Shown one piece after another: positions 35,375-43,990 of a stretch of 64,000 nucleotides of DNA. Source of the DNA: Halorarius litoreus (GTDB lineage Archaea; Halobacteriota; Halobacteria; Halobacteriales; Haloarculaceae); contig NZ_CP101454.1 in NCBI RefSeq assembly GCF_024362405.1, positions 434,001 through 498,000 on the forward strand. Direction: 5' to 3'. The stretch's first letter is position 1, and the number at the start of each line of letters is the position of its first letter. Both the position numbers and the translations under genes were made by a program. The notes beneath the pieces were generated by a model. The model saw nothing but the letters and a program-made list of their open reading frames with translations, was not told where the DNA came from and did no database searches.

Positions 35375-35575
35375 ATGCGCTACTCGGTCGACGACGTGCG
35401 TTCCTCACCCCTGGCCGCGGCCGTCTTCGTCGTCGGGGTCGCCGTCGCCGTGATCGCGTTCCTCACCGCCGACGGTGAGTTCGGCGCGCCGACAGGGACG
35501 CTGCCGTGGTGGCTCGGCGTCGGTGCCGCCGGGGCCGCGCTACTCGCGACGCTCGCCCGGGCGATGCGGCGCTGA
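35375..35575 (+). CDS. Small two-helix membrane protein
   Basis: 66 residues with two hydrophobic helices (about 13-30, AAAVFVVGVAVAVIAFLT; about 43-62, WWLGVGAAGAALLATLARA) and a basic end (RAMRR). No recognizable family. It has its own TATA-like box. The last 36 bp overlap, tail to tail, the 3' end of the GT87 gene on the other strand. No function proposed. Confidence 0.6.
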   Translation: MRYSVDDVRSSPLAAAVFVVGVAVAVIAFLTADGEFGAPTGTLPWWLGVGAAGAALLATLARAMRR

Positions 35576-36769
35576 GTACGGCAGCACCTGCTCACCCGTC
35601 ACACCCACGACGCATGCCCCGAGGAGCAACAGCGCTCCCACGAGCGGCGGCGTGGCGAACGCGAACAGGGTCTCCACCACAGCCGGCGGCGTCGTCCCTA
35701 CCGCCGCGAACAGCCAGGTGAGCTCGGCACCCGTCACGTGAAGCGTGAGCAGCAGCGTCCCCACGAGCACCGCCGGGCGTGCCGGCCCCTCGACCAGATA
35801 CAGCAGGGGGACAGCCATCCCGAACACCAGCACGTAGTAGAGCGGATAGGAGGGGAGCGCGAGCAGCGTGGCGAGGCCGACACCGAGGGCAGCGAGGTGT
35901 CGCTGGTCGACGTCAGCCGTCACGAGCAGGTAGAGCGCCGGCGGCACGAGGAGCAGCACGGCCAGCGTGGCGACGACGAGCGGTGCGTCGGCCAGCAGTT
36001 GTGAGAGCGGCCGGCGGAGCGTCACGAGGTCCGCCCCCGGAGGGATACGGCCGGCTCCCCGGCCCTCTCGGGCGGCGAGGGCAGCCAGCCACGCGCGGGT
36101 CGCCGCGGGACCGAACGCGAGCAGCCCACCGCCGAACACGAGCACTGCGACCCCGCTCGCCGCCCCCACCGCACGAAGCCGGTCGCGCCAGGTCGCGGCG
36201 TAGCGGACGGGAACGGCGAGGAAGACCGCCGGGAACGCCTTCAGGACGGCAGGGACAGCGAGCACGCCCCCCGAGCGCGCTCCGTCGTCGACGCGGTCGA
36301 CGCCGACGGCGACGAGCGCCGCGAGCTGAAGGTTCACGTTGCCGTAGAACAGCGAGGGCACGGCGACCGGCGAGACGGTGACGAACCCGAAGACGAGCGC
36401 GTGGTCGAGTCGCGTCAGGGCGTGGCCGCGGCGGGCGACGGTTCGGCCGACGACGCGCGTGAGCACGCCGCCGGCGACGACCGCGGTGAGGGTGTGGAGC
36501 GCGAAGCCGACGCTCGCCGGAAGCAGCGTGTACGGGACGAACAGCGGGAGCGTCCCCGGTGGGTAGACGTAGCGGTACGCCGGCTCGCCTACGGGGTGGA
36601 CCGCGTAGGGGTCCCCACTCGCGAGCATCGCGTCTGCGGCGACGCGGTACACACGGAAGTTCACACCGAGTGCCTCGGGCTGGGTGGCCCAGAGCCACGC
36701 GAGCGTGGCGAGCCCGAGGAGGGTGCCGACGGCGAGGACGACGCGGGAGCCGCGACGAGCGGACGGCAC
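35540..36769 (-). CDS. GT87 (DUF2029) polyprenol-phosphate-sugar dependent glycosyltransferase
   Basis: A 409-residue multi-pass membrane protein (about 10 helices) with the GT87 pattern: NFRVYRVAADAMLASGDPYAV after the first helix (Asp in the first loop is the likely catalytic base), then YRYVYPPGTLPLFVPYTLLP, a gap in the middle, and LPSYPLYYVLVFG late. Relatives use polyprenyl-phosphate mannose or arabinose outside the membrane. The acceptor is unknown; haloarchaeal surface glycans are possible. The final 36 bp overlap the small membrane gene on the plus strand. Confidence 0.8.
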   Translation of the reverse strand: MPSARRGSRVVLAVGTLLGLATLAWLWATQPEALGVNFRVYRVAADAMLASGDPYAVHPVGEPAYRYVYPPGTLPLFVPYTLLPASVGFALHTLTAVVAGGVLTRVVGRTVARRGHALTRLDHALVFGFVTVSPVAVPSLFYGNVNLQLAALVAVGVDRVDDGARSGGVLAVPAVLKAFPAVFLAVPVRYAATWRDRLRAVGAASGVAVLVFGGGLLAFGPAATRAWLAALAAREGRGAGRIPPGADLVTLRRPLSQLLADAPLVVATLAVLLLVPPALYLLVTADVDQRHLAALGVGLATLLALPSYPLYYVLVFGMAVPLLYLVEGPARPAVLVGTLLLTLHVTGAELTWLFAAVGTTPPAVVETLFAFATPPLVGALLLLGACVVGVTGEQVLPYSAPHRPGERRE

Positions 36770-36775
36770 GGCCGA

Positions 36776-37114
36776 CTACAGCAGTTTCAGGTCGCCGGTC
36801 ACTCGGTCGACGAGGTTCTCCTGTGCCGGGCCGACGGCGAACGCCGTCACCGTCCCGGGGTCGAGCTGGGTGTGCCCTGCGTCGCGGATGAGCGCGTGCG
36901 GGAGCCGCTCGCGGCGGGCCTGCTCGGCGAGTTCCTGCAGTTCGGCCTCGCTACGCACCTTGAGGACGATCTTCTTCTGCCCACCGTCCTTCCAGCCCCG
37001 CTGGGCCTCGGGGCCGGCGTTCTCGTACGCCGTGAGCGAGGCGTGGGCCGCCTGCGCGGCCGTCTTCCCCTTCCCCATCCCGATGTCCGTCCGGACGACG
37101 ATGGCCTGCTTCAT
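36776..37114 (-). CDS. pth2: Peptidyl-tRNA hydrolase, archaeal/eukaryotic type
   Basis: A 112-residue Pth2 that frees tRNA from stalled peptidyl-tRNA. The sequence [20 protein letters not shown] begins with the conserved beta strand and Lys/Gly loop, followed by QAAHAS, and the C-terminal half has [20 protein letters not shown] (active-site Asp/Thr region) and the final GDLKLL. It ends 6 bp from the start of GT87 on the same strand, so the two may share a transcript. Confidence 0.95.
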   Translation of the reverse strand: MKQAIVVRTDIGMGKGKTAAQAAHASLTAYENAGPEAQRGWKDGGQKKIVLKVRSEAELQELAEQARRERLPHALIRDAGHTQLDPGTVTAFAVGPAQENLVDRVTGDLKLL

Positions 37115-37196
37115 ACCGGGGGTGTGGGTCGGTGGCGGTTAAACGACCCGGCCTGGGAAGCTGGGGGGTCGTCGGCACCGACTGTTCGGACCGTCG

Positions 37197-37203
37197 GCTT
37201 TTA
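37197..37203 (+). promoter_or_regulatory. TATA-like box before dcd
   Basis: GCTTTTA about 26-32 bp before the dcd ATG at 37229, the only T-rich stretch in the spacer. Consistent with a leaderless start. Confidence 0.45.
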
Positions 37204-37228
37204 GCCCCCGTCGCTCTCCCACACACGC

Positions 37229-37816
37229 ATGATACTCTCCGACGCCGACATCGTCCGTCGCCTCGAGGAGGGCGACCTCGTGGTCGACCCGCTCGACGAC
37301 CCGGACATCCAGATCCAGCCCGCGAGCATCGACCTCCGACTCGGCCGCGAGTTCCTCGAGTTCCAGCACGCGAACATCGCCTGCATCCACCCGAACGACG
37401 AACGCGAGGTCTCGGAGTACGTCGATCTGACCGAGGTCCCGGAGGGGGGCGAGTACATCCTGCACCCGGGCGACTTCGTGCTCGGGACGACCAAAGAGCG
37501 CGTCGAGATCCCCGACGACCTCATCGCGCACGTCGAGGGGCGCTCCTCGCTCGGCCGCCTCGCCATCGTCGTCCACGCCACCGCCGGCCTCTGTGACCCC
37601 GGCTATCAGGGCCAGATTACGCTCGAACTCTCGAACCTGGGTCGCGCGCCAGTCGCGCTCTCGCCGGGCATGCGCATCTCCCAGCTGACGTTCACGGAGC
37701 TGAAGACGCCCGCCGACCGGCCGTACGGCGAAGAGCGCGGCTCGAAGTACCAGAACCAGGCCGGCCCGCAGGCGTCTCGCATTCAGGGCGACAGGGAGTT
37801 CGGAGGCGAGCAGTGA
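37229..37816 (+). CDS. dcd: dCTP deaminase
   Basis: A 195-residue trimeric dUTPase-fold enzyme making dUTP from dCTP for thymidylate synthesis. Conserved residues: [10 protein letters not shown] near 30, EGRSSLGR at 103-110, VHATAG at 115-120 and the catalytic Glu133 in ITLELSNLG, followed by YQNQAGPQ. The Ala in VVHATAG and Glu133 fit a deaminase rather than a plain dUTPase, though some archaeal enzymes do both. The following ThiN-type gene starts 26 bp later. Confidence 0.92.
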   Translation: MILSDADIVRRLEEGDLVVDPLDDPDIQIQPASIDLRLGREFLEFQHANIACIHPNDEREVSEYVDLTEVPEGGEYILHPGDFVLGTTKERVEIPDDLIAHVEGRSSLGRLAIVVHATAGLCDPGYQGQITLELSNLGRAPVALSPGMRISQLTFTELKTPADRPYGEERGSKYQNQAGPQASRIQGDREFGGEQ

Positions 37817-37842
37817 TGCGACGAACCGGGGGCGAACGGTAG

Positions 37843-38739
37843 ATGCGCTTCGTCGAGGAGGTCGTCGTCGACGAGTTCCTCCCGACCTTCCGGGCGATGC
37901 TCGCCGCGGACCTCCGGGAGCGCGGCCGCACGCAGAGCGAGGTGGGCGACCTGCTCGGCATCTCCCAGAGCGCCGTCTCGAAGTACGCCCACGGCGAGGT
38001 GGAGATGAACGCGCGGCTGTCGAACGACGACCGGGTGCAGGAGCTCGTCGCGCGGCTCGGTGCGGGGCTCGCCTCCGGGGAGATGTCGCGGGTGCAGGCG
38101 CTCGTCGAGGCCGAGGTGCTCGTCCGCCGGCTCGAACAGGGAGACGTGCTCGCCCAGCTCCACGAGGAGGCGTTTCCCCCGCTCGCCGACTACGACGGCG
38201 ACTTCGCCGTCCACGACCCGGATTCGCCGATTCGCGCTGCGGAGCGGACGCTCGGCTCCGTTCGCCGGGGGCTACGGACGCTCGAGAACACCTCGGGGTT
38301 CGCCGCGCTCATCCCCGCCGTCGGCTCGAACCTCGTCGAGGCGCTGCCCGGCGCGGCGAGCATCGACGACGTCGCCGCCATCCCCGGGCGCATCCTCGAC
38401 ATCAAGGGACGGGCGACCGTCCCCGCGGACCCCGAGTTCGGCGTGAGCGAGCACGTCGCCGGCGTCCTGCTCGCCGCACGCGAGGGCGGCAGCGACGCGC
38501 GCGGCGCGCTCAACGTCCGCTACACGCCCGAAGTGATCGAACGGCTCGAAGCGGCGGGCTACGAGACGGTGGCGTTCGACGCCGACGCGCCGGTCGACGA
38601 GGCCGTCGCCGACGCGGTCCGCGCGAACCCCGCGGCGGACGTGGTGTACCAGACCGGGGGCTTCGGCGTCGAACCGGTCGTCTATCTCCTCGCGAGCGAC
38701 GCCGTCACCGCCGCCAGTCTGGTCCGCGAGCTGGTATGA
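37843..38739 (+). CDS. thiR: ThiR-like regulator: HTH fused to a ThiN domain
   Basis: 298 residues. The N-terminal HTH (residues about 20-55, GRTQSEVGDLLGISQSAVSKY) is followed by a linker and a C-terminal ThiN domain (about 120-298; EHVAGVLLAAREGGSDARGA, PAADVVYQTGGFGVEPV). ThiN binds thiamin phosphate; when fused to an HTH without ThiD it acts as the archaeal thiamin repressor ThiR. That function is known for the family, and here it is inferred from domain order. The stop overlaps the methyltransferase start by 4 bp. No thiamin gene is in the window. Confidence 0.85.
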   Translation: MRFVEEVVVDEFLPTFRAMLAADLRERGRTQSEVGDLLGISQSAVSKYAHGEVEMNARLSNDDRVQELVARLGAGLASGEMSRVQALVEAEVLVRRLEQGDVLAQLHEEAFPPLADYDGDFAVHDPDSPIRAAERTLGSVRRGLRTLENTSGFAALIPAVGSNLVEALPGAASIDDVAAIPGRILDIKGRATVPADPEFGVSEHVAGVLLAAREGGSDARGALNVRYTPEVIERLEAAGYETVAFDADAPVDEAVADAVRANPAADVVYQTGGFGVEPVVYLLASDAVTAASLVRELV

Positions 38740-39407
38740 GCGTCCGCGAGTTCTACGGCCGGTACGCCGACCTCTACGACCGCATCGCGACGTTCCCCGG
38801 GGTGAGTCGGTGGCGCCGTGCCGCCGCGGTGTCGCTCGACCTCTCGCCGGGTGACACCGTCGTCGAGTTCGGGTGTGGGTCGGGCGCGAACCTCCCGCAC
38901 CTCCGCGAGCAGGTCGGCCCCGAAGGGGAGGTGGTGGGCGTCGACTTCACGCGCCCGCTGCTCGACCGGGCGCGTGACCGCGCGCCGGACGCTCACCTCG
39001 TCTGTGGCGACGCGACGGCCCCCGCTGTCGCGTCCGCGGACGCCGTGCTCGGAACGTTCGTCTGCGGGATGTTCCAGTCGCCGGCCGAGGTGGTCGCCGA
39101 CTGGTGTTCGCTCGTCGGCCCCGGCGGCAACGTCGCCCTGCTGGACGCGACGACCTCGCCACATCCCGTCGGCCGGCTCTGCAACCCACTGTTCCGGGCA
39201 TTCGCACGGGGAACGGCCCCGGCCGAATCGACGCGCGACGCGGCGCTCGCGGCGGTCACGGGTGAGGCCGACACCGTCCTCGACCAGCGGGTCGCCGCCG
39301 CACGCGCCACGGTCGTCGCCCGCACCCGCCACCGCCGCTTCGAGCGGTTCGGTCTGGGGTTCGTCGGCCTGCTGTCGGGGGAGGTCATCGACGACTTCAG
39401 TCCCTGA
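38736..39407 (+). CDS. Class I SAM-dependent methyltransferase (UbiE-like)
   Basis: 223 residues. FYGRYADLYDRIATFPGVSRWRR is the usual start of UbiE/COQ5-like methyltransferases, then motif I VVEFGCGSGANLPHL, the beta-2 tip GVDFTRPLLDRARD and LLDATTSPHPVGRLCNPLF. It probably methylates a small hydrophobic or quinone-like molecule, but this is only a family-level guess. ATG overlaps the regulator's stop (ATGA), so the two are coupled in translation. Confidence 0.82.
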   Translation: MSVREFYGRYADLYDRIATFPGVSRWRRAAAVSLDLSPGDTVVEFGCGSGANLPHLREQVGPEGEVVGVDFTRPLLDRARDRAPDAHLVCGDATAPAVASADAVLGTFVCGMFQSPAEVVADWCSLVGPGGNVALLDATTSPHPVGRLCNPLFRAFARGTAPAESTRDAALAAVTGEADTVLDQRVAAARATVVARTRHRRFERFGLGFVGLLSGEVIDDFSP

Positions 39408-39456
39408 AGCCGCCGGCGCCGGTGGCTCTTTACCGTCGGAGTTCGACTCGGGGCGC

Positions 39457-39792
39457 GTGACAGACGCGTGGGACCCCGAGACCGTGTTCGACCTGTTCGG
39501 AAGCGAGAGCGCCCGGCACATCCTCGCGCTCGCCAGCGAAACGCCGATGACCGCGGACGACCTCGCCTCGCACCTGTCCATCTCACAGCCGACCGTCTAC
39601 CGGCGGGTCGGCGAACTCCTCGAGTACGACCTGCTGACCGAGCGTGACCACATCGACGACGAGGGGAACCACTACAATACCTACGTCTCGAACCTCGACG
39701 CGGTCACGTTCCGTGTCGAGGACGGAAGCTTCGTCGTCGACCTCCAGCTCGAACGCGACGTGGCCGAACAGGTACGAGAGAGCGACCGGTAG
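39457..39792 (+). CDS. Winged-helix transcriptional regulator (haloarchaeal type)
   Basis: 111 residues from a GTG start: TDAWDPETVFDLFGSESARH, then a wHTH (MTADDLASHLSISQPTVYRRV, about 25-50) with wing LTERDHIDDEGNHYNTY and a short C-terminal strand/helix. Closely similar in plan to the regulator at 44806 (both have VFDL(F/L)G, TVYRR and the wing with HID-D-GxH). The GTG is chosen because no ATG fits and the conserved DPETVFDLFG begins just after. Target unknown; it may act on its own promoter. Confidence 0.78.
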   Translation: MTDAWDPETVFDLFGSESARHILALASETPMTADDLASHLSISQPTVYRRVGELLEYDLLTERDHIDDEGNHYNTYVSNLDAVTFRVEDGSFVVDLQLERDVAEQVRESDR

Positions 39793-39874
39793 CGGCCTCG
39801 GAACGCGGGCACAGCTTCACGCGCCGTAGCTCCGCCCCGGCCTTTTGTGTCGGCCGCCGGAACACGCAAGCGGG

Positions 39875-40120
39875 ATGACACGGAATCCGGAGACCACCAC
39901 GGAGCGAGTCAAATCGGTGCTTGGCGGGGCGTTCGCGCACTTCCACCTCTGGCTCGTGGGTGGCGTCTCCGCGTACCTGTTCTGGTACGCGTTCACCCAG
40001 CCGGAGATCGGGATGTCCGCTCGCCCGGTCGAGGCGTTCTTCGGCGGCGTCGCCCTCCTGGTGCTCGTGTGGGCGGCGAAACTCTCGGCCGAGAAGTCGG
40101 CGGGCGCCGACGCGGTCTGA
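39875..40120 (+). CDS. Small two-helix membrane protein
   Basis: 81 residues: polar head MTRNPETTTERVKSVLGG, helix 1 (about 20-42, FAHFHLWLVGGVSAYLFWYAF), a loop, helix 2 (about 53-72, AFFGGVALLVLVWAAKL) and a charged tail. It is on the plus strand after the wHTH gene (82 bp). No known family is evident from sequence; no function proposed. Confidence 0.58.
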   Translation: MTRNPETTTERVKSVLGGAFAHFHLWLVGGVSAYLFWYAFTQPEIGMSARPVEAFFGGVALLVLVWAAKLSAEKSAGADAV

Positions 40121-40134
40121 GACGACGACCGCGG

Positions 40135-40605
40135 TCACCGACGTTGGCGGGTGTAGTGCGAACTCGTCGGCGACGTGGCCCCTCGTGGCCGGTCGTCCGT
40201 ATGCGGTGAGGCGTCGACGACGTACGTTCCCGCGGCCCGGTCGAACAGTCGTTGGCGGCGGTCGCTGGTGGCGATGGCCGCGAGCCCGACCGCCACGACG
40301 GCCCAGCTGAACAGCACGACCGCGGGAAGGTTCCGACCGAGCGCCTCACCGAGTCCCGGCGGCCGCCCCTGGCGGTCGACGACCTTGATGTCGAACAGTC
40401 GCTTGCCGAGCGTCTGCCCGTCCCAGTAGCCCTCGAGGAGTCCACCGTACAGTGGGAGCGTCAGGATAGCGGGGAACGCGAGCCCCTCCGCGCCGCCCTC
40501 GGTCCGCGGTCGGACGAGGACGGCGAGCAGGACGACGACGGCGGTGAGCTGTACGAACAGCACGAACGAGTCCACGAACTGCGCACCGATACGGGCACCG
40601 ACCAC
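40135..40605 (-). CDS. RDD-family membrane protein
   Basis: The RDD signature is present: GARIGAQFVDSFVLF (Arg and Asp of the first R-D), then LEGYWDGQTLGKRLFDIKVVDRQGRPPGL (second Arg/Asp block, in part) and LFDRAAGTYVVD at the end, with three membrane helices. Start is uncertain: the frame has no ATG between the RDD domain and the divergent aminotransferase gene, so GTG 40605 (156 aa) is taken. RDD proteins are small transport-related or unknown membrane proteins. It is divergent from the aminotransferase. Confidence 0.72.
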   Translation of the reverse strand: MVGARIGAQFVDSFVLFVQLTAVVVLLAVLVRPRTEGGAEGLAFPAILTLPLYGGLLEGYWDGQTLGKRLFDIKVVDRQGRPPGLGEALGRNLPAVVLFSWAVVAVGLAAIATSDRRQRLFDRAAGTYVVDASPHTDDRPRGATSPTSSHYTRQRR

Positions 40606-40726
40606 GTCGGTCGTCTGGTCGTCCGGCGGAACCGTCTCCGTGGTGTCCGACGATCGGGAGAGAATCGTGTCGAACGAGTGACGTACCTGTAGTAAATCTT
40701 GTTGCCGTGCGCCCGGAGGCAGACGT

Positions 40727-41872
40727 ATGCAGCCCACCACCCGCGTCCGCTCGTGTGACCGTTCGTCGATTCGCGTGCTGTTCGACCTCGCAGAGCGGGT
40801 CGAACGTGCGGGGGGCGACCCCGTCCGACTCGAGGTCGGCGAACCCGACTTCGCTACCCCCGACCACGTCACCGAGGCGGCGTTCGCGGCCACACGCGAG
40901 GGGGAGACAGGCTACACTTCGAACGCGGGCATCCCACGCCTGCGGGAGGCCATCAGCGAGACGCTCGCTCGCGAGTACGGCGCCGAGTACGACCCCGACG
41001 AGGTGCTCGTCACCACAGGAGGGATGGAGGCGCTGCACCTCGCGGCGCTGTGCGTGCTGGAGCCGGGCAGCGAACTGGTGATTCCGACGCCCGGCTGGCC
41101 GAACTACTGGACGCAGGCCCGGCTCGCCGACGCCCACCCGAGAGAGGTGCCGATGCCGTACCCCTACGACCTGGATGCCGACCGCGTCGTCGAGGCGATG
41201 GGTCCGGCGACGAGTGCGGTCATGCTCTGTTCGCCGTCGAACCCCACGGGCCGCGTGGCCGACCCCGCCGAGATCCGTGCAGTCGTCGAGGCCGCCCGCG
41301 ACCACGACGCCTACGTCGTCGCCGACGAGGTGTACGTCTCGCTCACCTACGACCGCGACCCGGTGGCGACGGCGGCGCTCACCGACCACCCAGACCACAT
41401 CCTGACCGTGGGGTCGTGTTCGAAGTCCCACGCCATGACCGGCTGGCGGGTGGGCTGGCTCGCCGGCCCTCACGAGATGGTGGACGAGGCCACGAAGATA
41501 CGCGAGTCGACGACCGCCTGTACGTCCGCGATTGCCCAGCACGCCGCGCTCGCGGCACTCACCGGGCCGCAGGAACCGATGGAAGAGATGTACGCGGCGT
41601 TCGCCGAGCGCCGGGACTACGTCGCCGACCGGCTGGACGACATGGCTGGCGTGGCCGCGCCGCGACCCGACGGGGCGTTCTACTCTTTCCTCGACCCCAA
41701 GGGGTACGACGACAGCATGGCGCTGGCGACGGAGTTGGTTCGAGAGGCGGGGGTCGTGCTCGCGCCCGGTTCGGGGTTCGGCGCAGCCGGCGAGGGGAAG
41801 CTGCGGCTCTCGTTTGCGAACTCGATGGAACGACTGGAAGATGGGTTAGACCGGCTCGAAGCCGCGCTGTAG
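40727..41872 (+). CDS. Pyridoxal-phosphate class I/II aminotransferase
   Basis: A 381-residue fold-type I aminotransferase: LEVGEPDFATPDHV, YTSNAGIPRLREAI, the PLP region SPSNPTGRVA, Asp/Tyr in YVVADEVYVSLTYD, the Schiff-base Lys in VGSCSKSHAMTGWRVGWL and a final Arg in KLRLSFANS. It is of the aspartate/alanine-like branch. The amino donor cannot be told from sequence. A TATA-like GTAGTAAATC lies about 32-37 bp upstream, in the divergent spacer shared with the RDD gene. Confidence 0.9.
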   Translation: MQPTTRVRSCDRSSIRVLFDLAERVERAGGDPVRLEVGEPDFATPDHVTEAAFAATREGETGYTSNAGIPRLREAISETLAREYGAEYDPDEVLVTTGGMEALHLAALCVLEPGSELVIPTPGWPNYWTQARLADAHPREVPMPYPYDLDADRVVEAMGPATSAVMLCSPSNPTGRVADPAEIRAVVEAARDHDAYVVADEVYVSLTYDRDPVATAALTDHPDHILTVGSCSKSHAMTGWRVGWLAGPHEMVDEATKIRESTTACTSAIAQHAALAALTGPQEPMEEMYAAFAERRDYVADRLDDMAGVAAPRPDGAFYSFLDPKGYDDSMALATELVREAGVVLAPGSGFGAAGEGKLRLSFANSMERLEDGLDRLEAAL

Positions 41873-41887
41873 ATACTTTACAGGGAA

Positions 41888-42985
41888 TCAGTCGTCGCCC
41901 TGGATGTGGGCGCGGTCGGGGTCGTCGGCCACGCTGTCGACGCTGACGCCCTCCCAGTCGTGGTCGCTGTGGTAGCCCTCGCGCTCCTTGGCGCTCGGCG
42001 CGACGCGGATGAACTCGGCCTTCTCACGCGCCTCGGGAATCGTGTGCCCGCCACAGTAGGAGAGCCCCGACTTGATGCCGCCACAGAACTCCGCGACCAC
42101 GTCGGCGACGGGGCCCTTGTACGGCGTCATCGCCTCGACGCCCTCGTCGGCGCTCACGCTCGCCTCCTTGTCGTCGCGCGCTTCGGCGGCGGCCGTGGTC
42201 GCCATCCCCCGCGACCGCTTGTACCGCGTGCCGTCGACCACGACGATCTCGCTGGGTGCTTCGGCAGTGCCCGCAAAGAGGCTCCCGAGCATCACCGTGT
42301 CCGCGCCGGCCATCAGCGCCTTCGCCGCGTCACCGGAGGTACGGATGCCCCCGTCCGCACAGATGGTGACGCCGTGGTCCGCGGCGGCCTCCGCACAGTC
42401 GTCGACCGCCGTCAACTGCGGAACGCCCGCCCCCGCCACCTTCCGCGTGGTGCAGTGTGACCCTGGCCCGATGCCGACCTTCACGCAGTCGGCTCCCGCG
42501 GCAGCCAGGTCTTCGACGCCCGTTGGCGTCGCGACGTTCCCGGCGACGAGGTCCACGTCCGGGAACTCCCGATGGAGCGCCGCGACGGCGTCGAGCGTCC
42601 GTTCGAGGTGGCCGTGTGCCACGTCGACGACGAGCGCGTCCACGCCGGCTTCCACGAGCGCAGCGCTGCGGTCGACGTAGTCCTCGTTGATGCCGACCGC
42701 GGCGGCGACCTGCTCGCCGTCGGCTCTCACCTCGCGGACCTGTGCTGCCTGTTCGTCCACGGTGAGAAAGCGGTGGAGGACGCCGATTCCCCCCGCGCGC
42801 GAGAGTTCGATGGCGAGGTCGGCTTCGGTCACCGTGTCCATCGCCGCCGAAACCAGTGGGTTCTCGAGTTCGACGTTCGGGGTGAGCGTCGTCGAGAGGT
42901 CGACGTCGCTCCGACTATCGACGGGAGAGCGCTTCGGGACGAGGAGCACGTCCCCGTAGCTGAGGCCGGTTCGGAGGTCGTTCAT
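41888..42985 (-). CDS. IMP dehydrogenase/GMP reductase family protein without CBS domains
   Basis: A 365-residue TIM barrel: [40 protein letters not shown], the catalytic loop with Cys178 in [40 protein letters not shown] and a C-terminal block [26 protein letters not shown]. The CBS pair of haloarchaeal GuaB is absent and the IMPDH catalytic R-Y flap is not seen; the FIRV ending looks more like GMP reductase. So GMP reductase (GMP to IMP) is the better guess, IMPDH-like the alternative. It stands alone on the minus strand, tail to tail with the aminotransferase. Confidence 0.8.
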   Translation of the reverse strand: MNDLRTGLSYGDVLLVPKRSPVDSRSDVDLSTTLTPNVELENPLVSAAMDTVTEADLAIELSRAGGIGVLHRFLTVDEQAAQVREVRADGEQVAAAVGINEDYVDRSAALVEAGVDALVVDVAHGHLERTLDAVAALHREFPDVDLVAGNVATPTGVEDLAAAGADCVKVGIGPGSHCTTRKVAGAGVPQLTAVDDCAEAAADHGVTICADGGIRTSGDAAKALMAGADTVMLGSLFAGTAEAPSEIVVVDGTRYKRSRGMATTAAAEARDDKEASVSADEGVEAMTPYKGPVADVVAEFCGGIKSGLSYCGGHTIPEAREKAEFIRVAPSAKEREGYHSDHDWEGVSVDSVADDPDRAHIQGDD

Positions 42986-43069
42986 TATCCCAGCCCATGA
43001 AGCAGGTCGTGCTGAATAAGTGTCCCGATTGGAGAGATACCGGCGACACACCGACCACCCGCGTCTGCG

Positions 43070-43768
43070 TCAGTGGGTGTGACCGAGCATCTCGTTCACC
43101 TTCTCGTTCAACTCTTCCAGTTTGTGGCGCTCCTTCTCGCCGAGGTCGCTTCCGGGCTCGGCGAGTCCAGGCTGGTCGTGTGGGTCTGGCTCACCGACGA
43201 CGACGGTTCCGATCATCCCGACCGAACGGTGGGGCGTACAGACGTAGTCGTACACACCGGGCGTGTCGAACGTCTGCTCGAATGTCGCCCCCGACTCCGA
43301 CAGCATGCCACTGTCGAACGCGATGCCGTCTTCGGGGATGCGCTGTGGCAGGTCGTTGTCCGCAGCGTAGGCGGTCGCCGTGTGGGTGCCGCTCTCCAGT
43401 TTCCAGGTGACCGTGCCACCCTCCTCGACCCAGACGACGTGCGGCTCGAAGTGCTGCTGCCCACTCTCGGTCGTCACCATAGAGACCGTAGCGGACGCGG
43501 CCGGCTCCTCGGGGACGCTCCCGTGTTCGTGGTGGGCAGCCTCCTCGTGCGTCTCGGTTCCCTCGTGGTGTTCAGTTTCCTCGTGGTGTTCTGTCTCCTC
43601 GTGGTGTTCCTCGCCCCCGTCGTCGTGGTGGGACGCCTCGGTGGCGGTGCGACTCGGAGTCGAGTCGTTCTCCGTCGCACCGGTGTTACAGCCGGCGAGA
43701 CCGGCGACAGCGGCGGTTCCTGCGGCCGTGAGGACGCGACGGCGCGTCCACGTTGCGTTGGGGCGCAT
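43070..43768 (-). CDS. Halocyanin-like blue copper lipoprotein with His-rich linker (copy 1)
   Basis: 232 residues. A Tat signal (TRRRVLTAAG) and lipobox LAGC27 place it outside, anchored to the membrane. Residues about 45-82 are a His/Glu/Asp linker (HHEETEHHEETEHHEGTETH). A plastocyanin-type domain follows with copper ligands His129 (GTHTATAY), Cys177, His180 (YVCTPHRS) and Met185. It ends in a charged helix (KERHKLEELNEKVNEMLGHTH without a break in charge). It would carry one electron; the linker may hold extra metal. The downstream neighbour is unrelated; the paralogous copy lies 222 bp upstream. Confidence 0.9.
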   Translation of the reverse strand: MRPNATWTRRRVLTAAGTAAVAGLAGCNTGATENDSTPSRTATEASHHDDGGEEHHEETEHHEETEHHEGTETHEEAAHHEHGSVPEEPAASATVSMVTTESGQQHFEPHVVWVEEGGTVTWKLESGTHTATAYAADNDLPQRIPEDGIAFDSGMLSESGATFEQTFDTPGVYDYVCTPHRSVGMIGTVVVGEPDPHDQPGLAEPGSDLGEKERHKLEELNEKVNEMLGHTH

Positions 43769-43816
43769 CGCTACATGTGGGGGTTGTGGGTGGAGTGTAA
43801 TCGACCGGAGGGACGA

Positions 43817-43833
43817 TTCGCTGAGCCAGCGAA
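43817..43833. promoter_or_regulatory. Palindromic operator candidate upstream of halocyanin copy 1
   Basis: TTCGCTGAGCCAGCGAA: perfect 6-bp arms around the 5-bp centre GAGCC, lying 49 bp before the halocyanin ATG. The same centre and nearly the same arms lie at 44739-44759, at almost the same distance before the second halocyanin gene. Position just upstream of the likely TATA fits an activator or repressor site. Confidence 0.65.
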
Positions 43834-43990
43834 CTCGGGTAGGGGTTTTACATTGACCAGCCCCTGGGTCGACGCGAGCGGCGTGTGATAGCTGGCTCGC
43901 GTGCCGAAGGGTGGCTCGCTGACGAACGGGGGGTTGCTGGCTTCGATGAATGACGAGAACGATTCGGCTAGCTACCGTGGCAGCCGTTGC

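Noticed and set aside
43549..43640. Short repeats in the His-rich linker as a possible CRISPR-like array
   Set aside because: They are in-frame codon repeats (TCC TCG TGG TGT) coding EHHEET units, without spacers of equal length.
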